Source of the DNA: Crossaster papposus | Lineage: Eukaryota > Echinodermata > Asteroidea > Velatida > Solasteridae | Assembly: GCA_037893245.1 (NCBI GenBank) | Contig: JBAIAA010000024.1 | Span: 310,001 to 374,000, forward strand | Direction of reading: 5' to 3' | Length of the DNA: 64,000 bases | Part shown: positions 15,701 through 28,100 of the stretch, one piece after another | How positions within the stretch are numbered: position 1 is the first letter of the stretch | Layout: every line of letters begins with the position of its first letter | The notes under the pieces: generated by a model | What the model saw: only the letters and a program-made list of their open reading frames with translations | The model's database searches: none | Told to the model about the DNA's origin: nothing | Position numbers and translations under genes: made by a program

Positions 15701-18700
15701 TAATTTGTGGTTTTAGCCACACCGTTAATTTAAGTAGCAGGGCCGCCATTTTGTATATTACACGTTGATGTTAACGTCGAGTTACACACGACTTCGGAAT
15801 GTATGGTAAACTATAATAGTGCTTATTATGGAACTTTAATCGTAATTTTTCTGGGGGAAAGCCACGATTGCCAATTGTACAATACCAACTTAGTTCAAGG
15901 GAAAATGTGCAGCAACATTATATTTTCAATTTTTGTTTTGGTAAATAAAATTGAATAAAATGTATAGCGAATTGCAATTAAAAGTGAGTTTCTTAGCAAA
16001 CCTTGACTCGACTGTACGTACTGGCTGATTGACTTTTTTGCCTGCCAGCATGTTTGTCTTTCCACGTGAGGGCAGTGCCTAAATCCCTCGCAATCCCCCG
16101 CGTTAATCCCCTAATCTCGTGTTTTACATCCTACTCTCGCCGCACCTGTGTCATCCAACGTTGCAATAAGCTGTTATTCTTAGCGCCAAAGAAAACAAAA
16201 CACACCAACGCAAACTCTGAAATCATTAGCCAGCGATGCTGCACAACAAAGGACAACAAACAAAAATATATAAAATTTCCTGCGCTGAATATTACCCACT
16301 TTGTTTCTTTTTTGTGTGCGTGGAGTTGAAGTAAAAATTGTGTGCTGTACCTAAGGACAATAAAGAAATAGCAGAAACTGAACAAAAATATAAGAAAACA
16401 GTTTTAATTCGAGGCAGAAAGGGGGACTGGGATCATAATACCTTGGAGCGGTGTCGAGTCCGCCTCACTTCGCTTAATTGACCCGCTAAAAGTTGGTGTT
16501 TTTTGTGGGTGCGAGGTGCCGCACCGCGCATTCACGCTCAACTGGGCAACATCAAAATAATTAATAACAATTTCCCCTCTTGGTACGGGTAGTTGAATGA
16601 TGTCAGTGCCGGGACTAGCGCTTAGAGCACGGATGCCAATTTCGCGGTCACAAAAAGAGACTGTCGGAGAGAGGGAGAAAATGAAAATAATAATCATAAT
16701 AATAATCATCATGATAAAGAAAAATAACATTCTTGTATATGGAGGTTCATGCGTACTTTTTTGTAACCAATTGGAGTGCTGGGGGGCGTGTACGAGAGTA
16801 CGAGGTAGAGGTATAGCTGTGTACAACTGAAAAGGAAAGAAAGTACACCGCACCTGCGGAATAAGCATTTTCGCCTCTGGTCGAATTTAGCACCTTTTCT
16901 CTTCATATTTTTTTTGTGGAAGAGTGTTATTTTCCAAGACTGGGACGCTTGACGTGTCTGCTTGAGTGAGTTCGAAAATACATGTAGGACTGTAGAGTGG
17001 AAGATTTGTAGAGTTTTGGAGGTTTTTCTACATTTCTAGTTTAAGGGGTACACACTATTCCAGCCCCTGTTGAGATGTACGATCGGTGATGATGGTGTTA
17101 AGTGCAAAGCGGAATTACAAGCCATGTGTATATGTACAACTAGAATAAGTGCGGCGCAGCGGTGAAAGTGTTCTTTGGTTTGTTTTGCCCAATAAGCTGA
17201 AGTAAAGGTATATCAAACATTTGCAAAAATAAAATACAAATATATACCAACATATTAGGAAATACCTTACTTGACTGCAAGTACATCAAAATAATCATGG
17301 CACCTTGTGCGCTGTCATTAATAAAAGTGATTTGTTTTTTTAAAATATTGCCCTTAGTAAATTTATTTACCAACTTCAGTCTACGTTTTATTTGGGATCA
17401 GATACAAATCCCTGAACGGGTGCAAGCCAGCTAGTCTGGTTTCCCGACCTGATAATTTCCTGACGTCTATTAATAATTGCTCTGTTTCGTCTAAGGTAGG
17501 ATCAGGGAATCAGACTAGTACAGGTACAGCATTTTTTCCTTTAGTTTCTCACCATCTATGAACACCAAACTTTAAACAGGCCAGTGTAACAATATTAACT
17601 TCAAACACCAACCGGTTCTATCATTTCAAAACCTACGAGTACCCTTCAATTACAAGAGAACATTAATGCCTTAAAACGGTGTTCACAATGAACCGAAATG
17701 CGGTTGAAATACTTGTGTCAAAAACCGTAAAACGAAGGCAGAACAATTAGGTCGTCTACGGTCGCGCTGTAAAGTTTTCAAAGAGTTAGGAACAAGTCAA
17801 CAGAATCAACCACGTTCACGATAGGCACGTACGATCAATTAAAATTGGACTTACTGCCCAAAAACTAAACCCTAAACGCTATCCTCATAACAGTATTACC
17901 AAAACGTGCTTGCTGGGTAGAAGAGACTTCCAAAATATAACCGTTAACAAAGTGACACAAGTTCTTCTCACGAATGCAAACGAATTCCCGCGGGTTACCT
18001 AAACCCGTGAGCTAAATATTGACATCTACAGTATTTCTCACCAAAATAGTCACGCAAAAAAGGCGCGGCTACGTCAACATACAACGAGCAAAACGGCACG
18101 TCGAAAAACAACGGCGCGAAAACGCTTATCGTTGAAGAAACACACACCAAACTTCAGGTAATACAATTTCCCTTAATATTGCGCGTGATGCATGTTCGAT
18201 GAACGAGGAAGAGACATGTAGAACAGCGTAATGCAACGATGATGAGCCAAAGGGAACGAGGCAGCACCATGGCCCCGGGAGCCGGCGACAGTTGAAGCGA
18301 TACCGTAAATTAATTGTTTTAGCGACACGTACGAGGTTTGATTGAATTTGTTGCCATTCCCTGAGTAACCTCCTCTTCGACGAGGCGATATAGATCGCCG
18401 GGGTTCGGCGCGGACCTAGCTTGATGGGGTACAGGGATGTTTCTAACGCCTTTGGGGCGTTCTACGCGTCGGTGAATAGTCCCACCGCGTCCTATCTTGT
18501 CACACTTCCCCGTGATAGCTACTGCACACCGTACCGAAGGAGCATAAACCCCCTCCGGACATTTTCACTACACCTCATAAGTGCTCCGGTTACACCTTCT
18601 TACCTCACTCCCTCCTATCATCTCTCGGCCTTTCTTTCCAGTTTTTCATTGGAGTTTTTTCGACTCAATCAAAGCAGGGATGTGCCTGAGGGTTCTCTCA

Positions 18701-21700
18701 ATCGTACACCCAATGCCCCGTTTGTACGGCGATCTAACGAGCTGGAATAGCACTCCCTGTTAAGAAAACGTCCCAGCCCTACTGGGCCTGTATCAATGTG
18801 GACGGGTAATACATGTATACGCAATAAACGCGGTACAATCCCAACCAATCTGCCGTGGCTATTGGGAGGTACTCAACCTCCCTCGTTAGAAATTATCTTT
18901 ACTTTTTCTCCATGTTCTCTCTTTTTTTTCTCCCGCTTTATTCCCAATGGCTTTTAGTGAGGCACGGTGTATGATGTTGTTAGATTGTTTTACCCGGTAA
19001 GTGTTTGTTTCTGGTGAAATTTCGCGCGGACGGCGAAAGATCGCCGGAAGTGCGCGAGGCTAGCGCGATCTGAAGACGATCGGCAAAAGGGCGCGCGGGC
19101 GAGGGCGGGCGAGGCACGGCGTTCAAGCAAACACGAAACGCCCCTCGGCCATTGTCTGGCCAAACAGTGTCTTCTCCAGTGCGCTTTGCTCAGGGGGTTT
19201 GTTTATATTTCTCATCATTTCAGACTTGTTTTTAATTGTTACATGATAACAGTTTAACAAGGCACTGTCAACGAAAACACTTCTCGTAACGAGACCGCGA
19301 TGGGAAGAGTACTAGCATCAGGCCGTGGATATTGTTACCGAGATTGGGGTGTACATAGGGTAACAGGCCGCAGCTATGTTAGTGAAACCACTAGACGATC
19401 TAGTAGACTTTTAGGAACAAAATAGGGAGAAAAAAAAGAGTCTCCGGTGAGACATAACAAAAGCCGTGCGTATCTTCGCATTCGTCCTTTCCAGATAAGG
19501 TAGCAATAAACTGCCCCTGAAATGAAGGTCTATGATTTTCGGAAATTATGTACAAAACTCGTGTGGTGTAGGTCTTAATTTCATTGTTATAAATGGCAAA
19601 AACACTTCAAATTTTAGGAGCAATCGCACGTTAATTGTAATGAAAATGACATCAGCTGAAACAAATACATATATATATATACTTCTCTCACCATTAGAAA
19701 ATATTACAATATTTAAATTCTTCCAAGGGAAAAATGGATATTAAAAAACAAAAAAACAAAAAACAACTCATTTTAAAATGAAACCGCAAGCTATACAAGA
19801 ACCACCATTAGGAACAAAACTTCCTTCCCATAGAAATGGTGTGTGACCTCGAAAACAACTTGAAAATCAGGATTAGTGGGATTAGTGTTATCTTCAACAC
19901 AACCGTTTCAGTTCCTTGGCCCCAGATTAAAGCCCAAAAGAAAAGACACGTTTTAACAAAATAAGCCGACTATCTCAAAGGGTTGCACCCACTGGGACAC
20001 TAAGAGAAGCCCTCTTACAAACGGATGGCTGCCTTATCATATCCGTTACAAGGAGATTGTTACCGCTAACCACTCGATCACGATACTTTGTTTGAGCGAG
20101 GATACACACCGACAACAGGAAAGGAACTGAATTTAACAGAGACTGTGAGAAAGGTTTGTCAAGGGGGCTAGACGGTGGGGCCACAACGAGTCCGATGTAA
20201 TCCCCGATGAGACACAATCACGGGTGATAATCACCAAGGGATGATTACGGCGGTACGGTAGGTTACTCTGGCGAGGACATTGTCTTCTTTACACATAGGA
20301 TTTAGGTTTTAGTGTCTCCAAATCCCATTCACTTCGGGTCAAAACAAAATCTTTGTGTCTTCAAGTCCAGGTGTCGGGAAACTTCAAGAAAAGGAGCAAG
20401 TGCCAATTTTATAAAACATGTAGGCCTATACAACAAATTTGCTTAGCACAACAAATCTTTCTCAGTAAAAACCGGTTACCAGCCCAAACCCCATGTATAC
20501 CGTACTTTTCATGTTAAGCCAAAACCAGCTGAATACCAGTCACAAACAATAAACATCACATGAAAATTAGATTTTCAACTCTGTTTTTTCCGAGGAAGAA
20601 TGTTCATACGAAGCAAATTTGTGTGCTTACATGTTTTATGAAATTGGCATAGGGGCCAATTTCATTAAGTGACTAAGCACACAAAATTGCTTACAGGATG
20701 AACATTTCTTCTCAGCAAAACAAGTTTACAAACCAAATTTTCAGGTGATGTATTATATTCAACTGGTTTTTGCTTAGCATGCATGAAAAGCACGGAGTTT
20801 TAGCCGGTAACCGGTTTTTACTGAGCAATACCTTTTGTGTTAAGCGAATGTTTGTGATTAAGCAGCTCCGTAAATTTGGCCCCTTCACATGCATTGGTTT
20901 GAGAAAACAATTATGATTTGCGACTGTTGATTATTGTTACCGCGGACGGAAACTGCGACACAATCTGAATCGGAATTATTGGATAGGTAGATTTGGTCTC
21001 GTGGGTGCAATAAGATCGGCGATTAACGCGGCTCGTTAATGACTTATCTTCCATCCTCGTGAATTGGGTCAATCTCCACACGGGGAGCTCGGAGATGACC
21101 TTAACTACATCAACAGCAAGGCAACAAATCCAACTTAACTCCCAAAACGAAGAATGGGTGGGAAGTTCTCTTAAAGAATTCAGGACCAGCCAATTGCATA
21201 TAGCGACATGAACAATTGACAGAAAAATGATGTCGGGAAAAACAGTTATCTGAATCAAATCCCAACCAAAATAATGAAACAAGGATTTAAATTAATTGTC
21301 AAAACTAAAATACAAACCAAATTAAATGTAACCCAAAATGTGTTTCAGTATAACATATCAAAATTCCATGCACGTCACACACTCGGAAGGAACAAACAAA
21401 ATAATACTGGTAATGAATCGAGCAGGGATAGAACCCAAGACCATCGGATTTATAAAGCAAGCCTTCTCCACCAACATGACTGCTGAATTTCCAGGAAGTG
21501 TTCTAACTGGAATAAAAACCATTAATGGTTATTTTCTTAATAAACAGACTGAACGGAGGATCTTTCTTTCGGCTTCGACATAAATTTCACTGGCAACAAC
21601 AATCCAATCAAAATGGAATGACAACAAATGTGCGTTGCCATGGGAATCGAACCCGAGACACAGGATACTCTCTGGAAGAAAACCCATGTTTCAGGTAAAC

Positions 21701-24584
21701 AAATAAGGTTTATTTATAACCAATTTCTGATCTATCAAGTGAAAGGGTTCTAAAATATGTTAAAAATATTGCAGAAATAACTCTGTTTCTCTTTCAGGTT
21801 TTCGCCGTAGTTTATGTCCTACATAAAATTCGACATTTTTATTTTATCGACATTAGTTTGATGTATTTATAATGACTTTCACTGTCATTTTTTTGTCAGA
21901 GAAAACGTCATGCAAAAGGCTCTTGACAAACGACATGTTCAGCTGTAATTTTCGTCGTATCCAAAATATAATTTCGACATGGATTTTCTTTTATATTTCC
22001 AACGAGAATACCAAAGCATATACGTGACCAGAGTGGGTGGTGGGGGGAAAAGTTCAAAATGTTAAATATTGGAGTGAAACACAAGACGAGTGATTGATTG
22101 GAAAATAAATACATCAATTATTTTCTCATTTTTTGAAACACGACCTCAAGTTCGTTAAGTCGTTACGGTTATCGTAAGCAAGCCTGAACGCCGAAATGTC
22201 AAGAAGAATTTGTGATCGAGAAGTGAAATTTCGTTTCTTTGCTCATTGTTCGTTTTCCCTCTTGCTTTGTTTTAAAGACCTGTTCTAATTGGACGGACGG
22301 TTGTATCGCTGTGACGTCAAGCTTAAAACAAAATTGATTGGCGTCTCAAGACAAGTGCAAACAAGTGTGTTGACAACAAGCAAAACGACATAGACTGGCA
22401 TTTTTTATATTAAATATTAAAGTGAATTTTATTTTCTTCCTGGGAGTTGACATTTTTTAATATTGATTGGATGGGAAACAGGAACCCTATCATTAGGGCC
22501 GCAATATCATACGCCATAGGATGCATTCCTTTCATAATCACTGCAACTGTTTATATTTTGTTTAGATTCATGTATATTTCTTTGTAGTGTTTTTTAATAT
22601 ACTTTGTTGTATGTTTTTTGAAATTTGTTATATATTAATAACATTTTGCAGTTATTGTTGGCTCAAAATGTTGACCAAAACGCGCATGATTCAAGTTATG
22701 GACCATTTGTAAATTGTACATTATCGTTTCAAATAGCAAAAATGCTCAAAATCTCAACAAATGACTTGACAAAATCTTACCTCTGTGAATGTTGTATATT
22801 CCAAGAAAATAATATTATAAGATTTCAATTTTAAACCAACTATATATTAATGGAATTAAGACGCATCTTTGTACTTCTTTATTTGTTTTCTTCAAAATGA
22901 CCGCATGCCAGAAGGAATAATTTCACAGGGAGTTTACTTTAACTTAGGCCTGGAATCCTCCAAATTTCGATACGATTTGTGGGGTTAATCTTTACACAAA
23001 GTAAGCTTTTGGACAAACATTTGGTTCGTATCCCTTTTGGATAGTTACAAAAGGTATACTTCCTTTAATGACAATGTAGCGTCTTCAAATTATAACCCAT
23101 TTTCTCGGAATTGATTCTCTTTCATTTTTGTCTTTCTGAGCGCGAACAATTTCTTCTGTAGAGGTCGGGAAGGGTGCAAGTCGTCTTCAAACGAAATCAT
23201 TCGGTATTTTTGTTTTTAAAATTGACGACTTCATAAAATGTTTTCAAAGCGCCAGAAATTGGACCCAAAACTTGGATCGTCACGTTCGGAGCCGCTATTG
23301 ATGGCCTACGTATACCAACAAAAATGACCTTTTATTCCCTTCCAGACTCTATCGCCATCTCATTAACTACTGACGCGTTTTCTTACCGATTCCTTTTTTG
23401 ATAATTAGGAACCCGTCTCAAGGAGCGATGTCTTGATGTTACTGATGTTCTTACGTCTTATAGAAATTAAGATAATGACCTTGATTGAGATTACAACGGT
23501 TGGGATTTTTGAGAAGATAAAGCCTAAAACTGTTTTATTTGGCCTACTTAGGTGTTGCTGCAACTGGTCATTTGGATGAGATAAGGATGTAGCGGGAATG
23601 CCATCTCAGTGACTCGTCATGAAGTCATTTTGCCAACAACTGAAGGATTTCTTGATAACGTTCAACGCAGAATACAAAATCCGCGCATTGAACTTTTCGA
23701 AGAATGACAGAATGCTTAACAAAATAAATACTTAAATATAAATAGGCAAACAAGTTATACCCTAAGAACATTGAGAAAGAAACTGATTCGAAGCTCATGT
23801 CTGTAGTTTGTAACGAGTCGACCACATATCCATTATTTGACCTTGGCTGTGAAAGATAAATCGTCACGAATCGGTTCTTTCATTTAATTTAATTTAATTT
23901 TTATAGTGGTGCCGTTTTTTTACTTTCTATTCGGTATAGATTGGGCTGCGGCGCATTTATTTGAAATTGTATTCAGTTTTTGTACACGGTATTTATATTA
24001 TAAAACCGAAACTAACTTTAATTCAATAACTGCTAAATGATTTATGGAACGATTGGTTTGAAACATCGCAGATACAGTCCAACTCGAAACAACAACAACA
24101 ATTATAAAAAGTCACACTGAGTTTTCTACTTCTAGCAGTTCTTACCGGGACTTGTACCGCCGTGGTACTGATCGTAAGGCTTGTGCGTCTGGACAGCCAC
24201 GCCGTTCATCGCGTAGATCGCCCCGTCACTGGTCTCGTAGTAGAGCCCCAATTCTTTTGCCTCGTTCTCCTCCTGCGCCTGTTGTCGCCTCAGCGCTACC
24301 TGCGCCGCCATAACTCGCTGGCGCTCGGCAATCAACGTACACTTGGCACACACGCAGTCCCGCCACCGGCAGTAGCGCTTGTGTCCCTTGAGCGCCGAGA
24401 CCACGCCGTGGTTTCGGCAGCGGGCGCATTTGGGAGTCCGTGGGTACGGCTTCTCAGCTCGGAGCAGCAGGGTCGGTGGATGGTGCGAGTGGAGGTGGTG
24501 CTGCATGGAGGAAGGAGGGTGGTGTACGGAGGCTGGCATGTCTGAGTTCGGCTGGGGCTCGATGGACACTCCTGGTAGATTCAT
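2810..24584 (-). CDS. DMRTA2: DMRTA-type DM-domain transcription factor (whole gene, 2 coding exons)
   Basis: Joining 24,584-24,146 to 3,768-2,810 gives an unbroken 465-aa protein. The junction is phase 1: the G ending exon 1 plus AA opening exon 2 makes a Glu codon. The first exon carries the DM DNA-binding domain and the second the DMA domain. That combination defines the DMRT3/DMRTA group, and the DM sequence ([18 protein letters not shown]) is of the DMRTA1/A2 type and not DMRT3, which has a different central DM sequence. Family knowledge: these nuclear proteins bind the DNA minor groove and act in neural, olfactory and gonadal patterning. A single invertebrate gene is probably the pre-duplication orthologue of DMRTA1 and DMRTA2, so the symbol is approximate. 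The 20.4 kb intron is unusually long compared with the neighbouring genes. Confidence 0.9.
5648..5680. repeat. (AAAT)n microsatellite
   Basis: A short run of AAAT units ends in AAAATAAAAA. Simple-sequence repeat in the DMRTA intron. Confidence 0.8.
5758..5832. mobile_element. Diverged copy of the 82-bp piggyBac-type MITE
   Basis: It starts TTAACCCTAATTCC and ends GGTTAGGGTTAC. Internally it shares ACAACAGTTGGAGGATT and AGGAAGG with the two intact copies at 42,673 and 60,782. The right target site reads TTAC instead of TTAA, so this copy is older or damaged. Confidence 0.6.
11736..11765. promoter_or_regulatory. Pair of CACGTG E-boxes
   Basis: Two perfect CACGTG palindromes lie at 11736-11741 and 11760-11765, 24 bp apart, in TCACGTG context. 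A GATTGG (inverted CCAAT) follows shortly after. Such a pair is the kind of site bound by USF/MITF/Myc-type bHLH proteins. It lies within the long DMRTA intron, and function is inferred only. Confidence 0.35.
13262..13427 (-). mobile_element. tRNA-derived SINE, copy 1
   Basis: Read on the minus strand, it has a tRNA-like head with B-box GAGTTCGAATCCCGCC, then a tail with TTTTCAGTCACTGCCTGA and GTGGGTTTTCCCCCAG. The same order of motifs occurs at 40,221-40,387 on the plus strand over about 165 bp, so the two are copies of one family. It is not a functional tRNA: the region 5' of the B-box does not fold into D and anticodon arms. Confidence 0.75.
15060..15135 (-). mobile_element. tRNA-like SINE remnant
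   Basis: On the minus strand the sequence has an A-box-like stretch (ATAGCTCCGTGGTTAGAG) followed about 40 bases later by a degraded B-box (CTTGGGTCGGAAT). It looks like the head of an old tRNA-derived SINE and not a gene. Confidence 0.45.
18990..19135. promoter_or_regulatory. CpG-rich patch with ETS-type site
   Basis: Within AT-rich intron DNA, about 120 bp is dense in CpG (TTCGCGCGGACGGCGA, GCGCGCGGGCGAGGGCGGGC). It contains GCCGGAAGTGCG, with CCGGAAGT at 19044-19051, the core of ETS/GABP sites, and a GGGCGG box. This resembles a housekeeping-type promoter or an enhancer and could serve an unannotated transcript or an alternative DMRTA start. Confidence 0.35.
19668..19681. repeat. (AT)n microsatellite
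   Basis: A short run of alternating A and T in the DMRTA intron. Confidence 0.7.
20402..20650. mobile_element. GGGGCC-ended MITE, tandem copy A (diverged)
   Basis: It begins GCCAATTTTATAAA and ends TATGAAATTGGC, diverged inverted ends of the family best seen at 42,460-42,780. The body shares TTGCTTAGCA, CAGTAAAAACC, TTACCAGCC and a stretch near CATGTTAAGC with that copy. It abuts copy B directly. Confidence 0.55.
20652..20883. mobile_element. GGGGCC-ended MITE, tandem copy B
   Basis: Terminal inverted repeats are GGGGCCAATTTCAT at the left and AAATTTGGCCCC at the right, with AAGCAGCTCCG just inside the right end. The element is 232 bp. It shares the ends and internal CTTAGCA/GTAAGC words with the copies at 20,402 and 42,460. 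No coding capacity. Confidence 0.65.
21360..21500 (-). mobile_element. tRNA-like SINE remnant
   Basis: On the minus strand a tRNA-like head ends in the B-box-like GGGTTCTATCCCTG, preceded by a tRNA-sized stretch starting near GTCATGTTGGTGGAGAAGG. No acceptor-stem pairing is evident, so a SINE remnant is more likely than a gene. A further B-box-like GGGTTCGATTCCC lies on the minus strand near 21,650. Confidence 0.4.
22312..22319. promoter_or_regulatory. Full CRE palindrome TGACGTCA
   Basis: A perfect cAMP-response-element palindrome in the DMRTA intron, about 1.8 kb downstream of exon 1 in gene orientation. Function not established. Confidence 0.25.
24146..24584 (-). CDS. DMRTA2: DMRTA exon 1: DM domain
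   Basis: This exon encodes 146 complete codons plus one base. The DM domain covers about residues 49-100. Zinc site I is C53, C56, H68, C72 and site II is H59, C77, C79, C82, followed by the basic recognition helix [17 protein letters not shown]. All eight ligands are present. The N-terminal 45 residues are rich in His and Pro. The start at 24,584 has a G at -3. A weak upstream ATG at 24,589 opens a two-codon reading frame (ATGCCATGA) whose stop overlaps the main start. The exon ends at a GTAAGA donor (24,145-24,144). A Tyr-rich segment ([16 protein letters not shown]) follows the DM domain. Confidence 0.93.
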
Positions 24585-24691
24585 GGCATTTGTACCCCAA
24601 CCCCGAACAAATTGAAGTAAAAACTACAGACTATCGACGAAGTAACTCCTAAACTTCTATCACTTGTATAACTTCCGATAGTTCATCAAGT

Positions 24692-24733
24692 TGGAGAACA
24701 AAAATGGCAAGACGGAGAACAAAAATGGCAAGA
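24692..24733. repeat. 21-bp tandem duplication
   Basis: The unit GGAGAACAAAAATGGCAAGA plus C occurs twice in a row about 110 bp upstream of the DMRTA start codon, probably within its 5' UTR. Confidence 0.7.
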
Positions 24734-25059
24734 CGGAGCGAGTCAATAGCTGGGATCACTGGGGACGCATGTGGCTCCAACTACGGTCACATGCTAACAG
24801 TCTAACGCGACCCTTGTCCAGTATAGTCTCGTGTGACTGTGATTGATGTGAATTGCGGCCAAGTCTCTGTGTCTTGTTTAGTTGTTAGTCACGGCCTGCA
24901 CCCAAACCGACTACTGTACAGTGATCCTGGCCTCGCACACGGCACCGTCTGTACGTACTGTACAGCACACTGGCACACTACATACATGTACATCCATATA
25001 CCGTATACACGAGGGGGGGTCAACCGTGCAAGCTACAGGCGCGGCATTGACTGACAGCC

Positions 25060-25190
25060 TGCGATCCGCCCCCCTTTGACGCCGTGTGGTTTATTTGTTT
25101 TGTACAGTCGGGGACCAGACCAGTAACGATACAAGTAACGGCAACACCTGATTGGCCAAGACTCCACCCAGGGAAGTGTGACGTCACTCT
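25060..25190 (-). promoter_or_regulatory. Candidate DMRTA promoter (CRE, CCAAT, GC box)
   Basis: In minus-strand order there is a full CRE (TGACGTCA, 25186-25179), a CCAAT box in GGCCAATCAGG (around 25,155), and a GC box (GGGGGGCGG, around 25,068). They are 0.48-0.6 kb upstream of the DMRTA start codon. The order and spacing fit a TATA-less promoter with a start site near 25.0 kb. This is an inference from motifs only. Confidence 0.4.
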
Positions 25191-28100
25191 CTTTCTTCTT
25201 TCAATAAATACTCAATTATCAAATCACAGGAGACAGTTTAGAAGAGAGCGGAAAGGGCGGTTGATGTTATATTAGCAAATCTGTTTCCCTATCAATCTGA
25301 CGGATAGCATGTCATTAAAGTCTCATTTTCCGAATGAAAGTGTAATTTGTCACAGCGTATAAGTTAACATCGTCACCACGGCAACGACTTGCCAACTAAC
25401 GAGGAACGGGGATAACAGATCACCGATAACGGAAGGTGTGTGTGTGGGGGCGGGGGCGGGGGGGGGGGGGGGGTGTGGAGGGGGTAATGACTCCTATCGT
25501 GATGGGCAATCCGTCACGTACACCTGTTAAATAATTGATAACGAGTTTGCAGTTATGATGAATGCACTGTACACACACCACAGCATAGTCACATGAATGA
25601 TATATGGTAACGATTGCAGACAAATACAATTATAGCGAGAACAATTACTGCCGAGTTGGACCAATACACATACATACATGTAGTGGATTGACACTAATTA
25701 CCTACAATTGATGGCATTGTAATGACAATATAATGGCATAATGAACTTTAATTGATTGGTGATGGAAATTGTTTCAATTGTCACGACATAAATGTTGCAT
25801 GATAAAATTATTGAAGAGTGGCTCGACGTTGAGGAATATATAAACACGAAGTAATTGTACACGAAAAAGACACCATGGCGCGACCAGGAGATAAACAGAA
25901 GAAAGACAGACAAACAGACAGAACTGTATGTATTTACTGAAGAAAAAGGGGGAAATACGCCTTTCATTTTGTTAATTTTTAAGCATGACCGTAAGCCTGC
26001 TTATATTAAAATAAAACACACACTTTACGGTTGTTTTATTTTATGTGCTGTGTGCGTTTCGTTGTGTAACGCTATGTTGTGTTGCGTTTAGCGCGTTGCA
26101 ATATGCAATGCGTGTAATGTCGTGTATGTCGTGTAATGTCAGATGACTGTGTTGCGGGTGGGGGATGACAACCTTCACGCGGTCCACCCTGTTTCCATTA
26201 ATGTCATCAAACCGATGTATGCAGCAATAAGTTAGGCTGCTCATCATCATACGAAAGAAGTAGACTGTGTTCTGAAACGCATCAACTTGTGTTTTGTGTT
26301 TTGTTTTGTCGCGCCGTGCTGGGATGAGAAGTGCTTAGCAGTTGTCTTGTCAAACTGAAGTCCGTTTTGTTACAAGTTAAAAGATTTTTAGCACCAATAT
26401 ATAATCTGATCAACAGCGGATCACCGTATGGACGACACTTGTCGCCATTAAGTCTTTTCCATAAAAACCTTAAACACAATGCAGACCTTATTACCGTCAA
26501 ACAGCACCAAGTTGTGGCTTTCCATACCGGGTCCTCGAGTCGAGAGACCGGGCCACCTCTGAAGTAATTCACGCTCGGTTGGACCTCTAAGTAGGGATTG
26601 TTTCATTCAACGATGATGGACCCCCTCGCCAATTAGATAGATACCCCTCTCGAACACCTGCGCCATTGAAAAGACGCATTTGTGTTCCGCTCCTAAGGCT
26701 CCGGCCTTTGTGACCCAACTTTCTTTTGAGATTAGCAAAATAAGAACCTTTCCTGCATGGGACGTGAATTCAGTGCACTGAACGAGCTATAGTGGTGCAA
26801 AAGAGAAGTTTTAGAGAAGTAAAGCTGCGTGCCCCAACGCCCAATATTTGACTTTAGGGCAACTTTGGTTGAAGTAGGGAGCGAATTGGCAAGTCGTATA
26901 CGTATTTTTACGAAAATATTTGATAATTTTTTCTTATATGGTAAATTGCATCAACCCTAAAAGGTCTTTCTGTAATACGACCAATGATTGACAGAAACTA
27001 ACAACATAGACCTGATTCGGAGCTAACGGATTCATGAACATTGTAGGCCTATTACTTTATCGTTTGTGGTAAAACAAATTACAAAAGAATTTATTTCGGT
27101 CTCGGTGATGATTGTTTAGGTACAAAAAGTTGGACAAATTCCCCCCCCCCCCCCGTCCAAACAAATATTTTATAATAATAAACTTGAAAGAGAAAGCTTT
27201 AAAGTTGTCTTTTTTCATCACTCTGAAATAAAATACATTGTATTTAAAAAAAATATATAAAAATCGTGAAATATCCGCCAATACAACATGTTCTCTTTTC
27301 TTGTACTTTGTAGGGACTTCGAGTTTGCTATCATTTAGAGAAAAAAAAACTACCAGTATTTCCTCCTGTCAATCTCATGGAGTTCTTTTTCCAAACGGGT
27401 ATCTGTTTTTTGTCAGATTGTAGCGCCTTTCGGGTTGTATTTTGTCAACAGGCTTTGTCGGAAGGTGTCGACCGCGATAGTTAGTCTTTTTAGGTGCCGT
27501 GATATTGGGCTGTGGGGGTCGGTAATGTGCCTGAAAGGCGGGTAAAAGGCAAGCCAACAAATACCCAATCGTTAGGGACCTTTTCTCAACGCACGTCGTT
27601 TGTTGCTAATGTGTATACTACCCGTCTTTTGTCTGGTTGTAACGTTGTTGTTGATGATTATGGCGTATTGTGTTGGGATTGCAAGAAGAGAACGAGGTAA
27701 TTAACTGTTACGTCTTCAGTCTGGCACACTTGAGAATGGGAGATTGCAAGGTTTTTGCACCGTTTCAGACAGTTTTATTTTCTCAAATTGGGTGAAATTG
27801 CGTGGAGAATTACGATTTATAGGAAAGTGGAGCAAATTTTTTCTTTGAGAAATTTCACGAACGTCTTCGAAAAGCGACACATTTTGCTGCCTGCTATCGG
27901 AATGTATCGCGATATACGAAATGTCTTTTCAGATCCTCTCTTTTTTAAGTCAGTGTTTCGAAGTCACGAAGTAGATCGAAGGAGCCCAAGATTAATGAAA
28001 GAGACATGGCGGTGAAAAGACCACCCGTCGATCAAAACATTCACCTTGTTGACAGATTTCTCCAGGTTAACTTTTTGTATTTCTTCAATAGTAAATTTAT

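Larger units (their letters stand above)
3769..24145 (-). other. 20.4 kb intron of DMRTA
   Basis: No further conserved exon is visible and the flanking exons join in frame, so this is one intron. It holds a C19 run (6885-6903), an (AAAT)n microsatellite, a diverged piggyBac-type MITE, a tRNA-derived SINE, other tRNA-like SINE remnants, a tandem pair of GGGGCC-ended MITEs, and several candidate regulatory patches listed separately. The many open frames of 60-150 codons look random in composition and match no family I know. Confidence 0.6.

Noticed and set aside
16404-16868. 154-codon open frame on the minus strand
   Set aside because: It contains a low-complexity Ile/Met run from an (ATA)n-like repeat and no recognisable domain.
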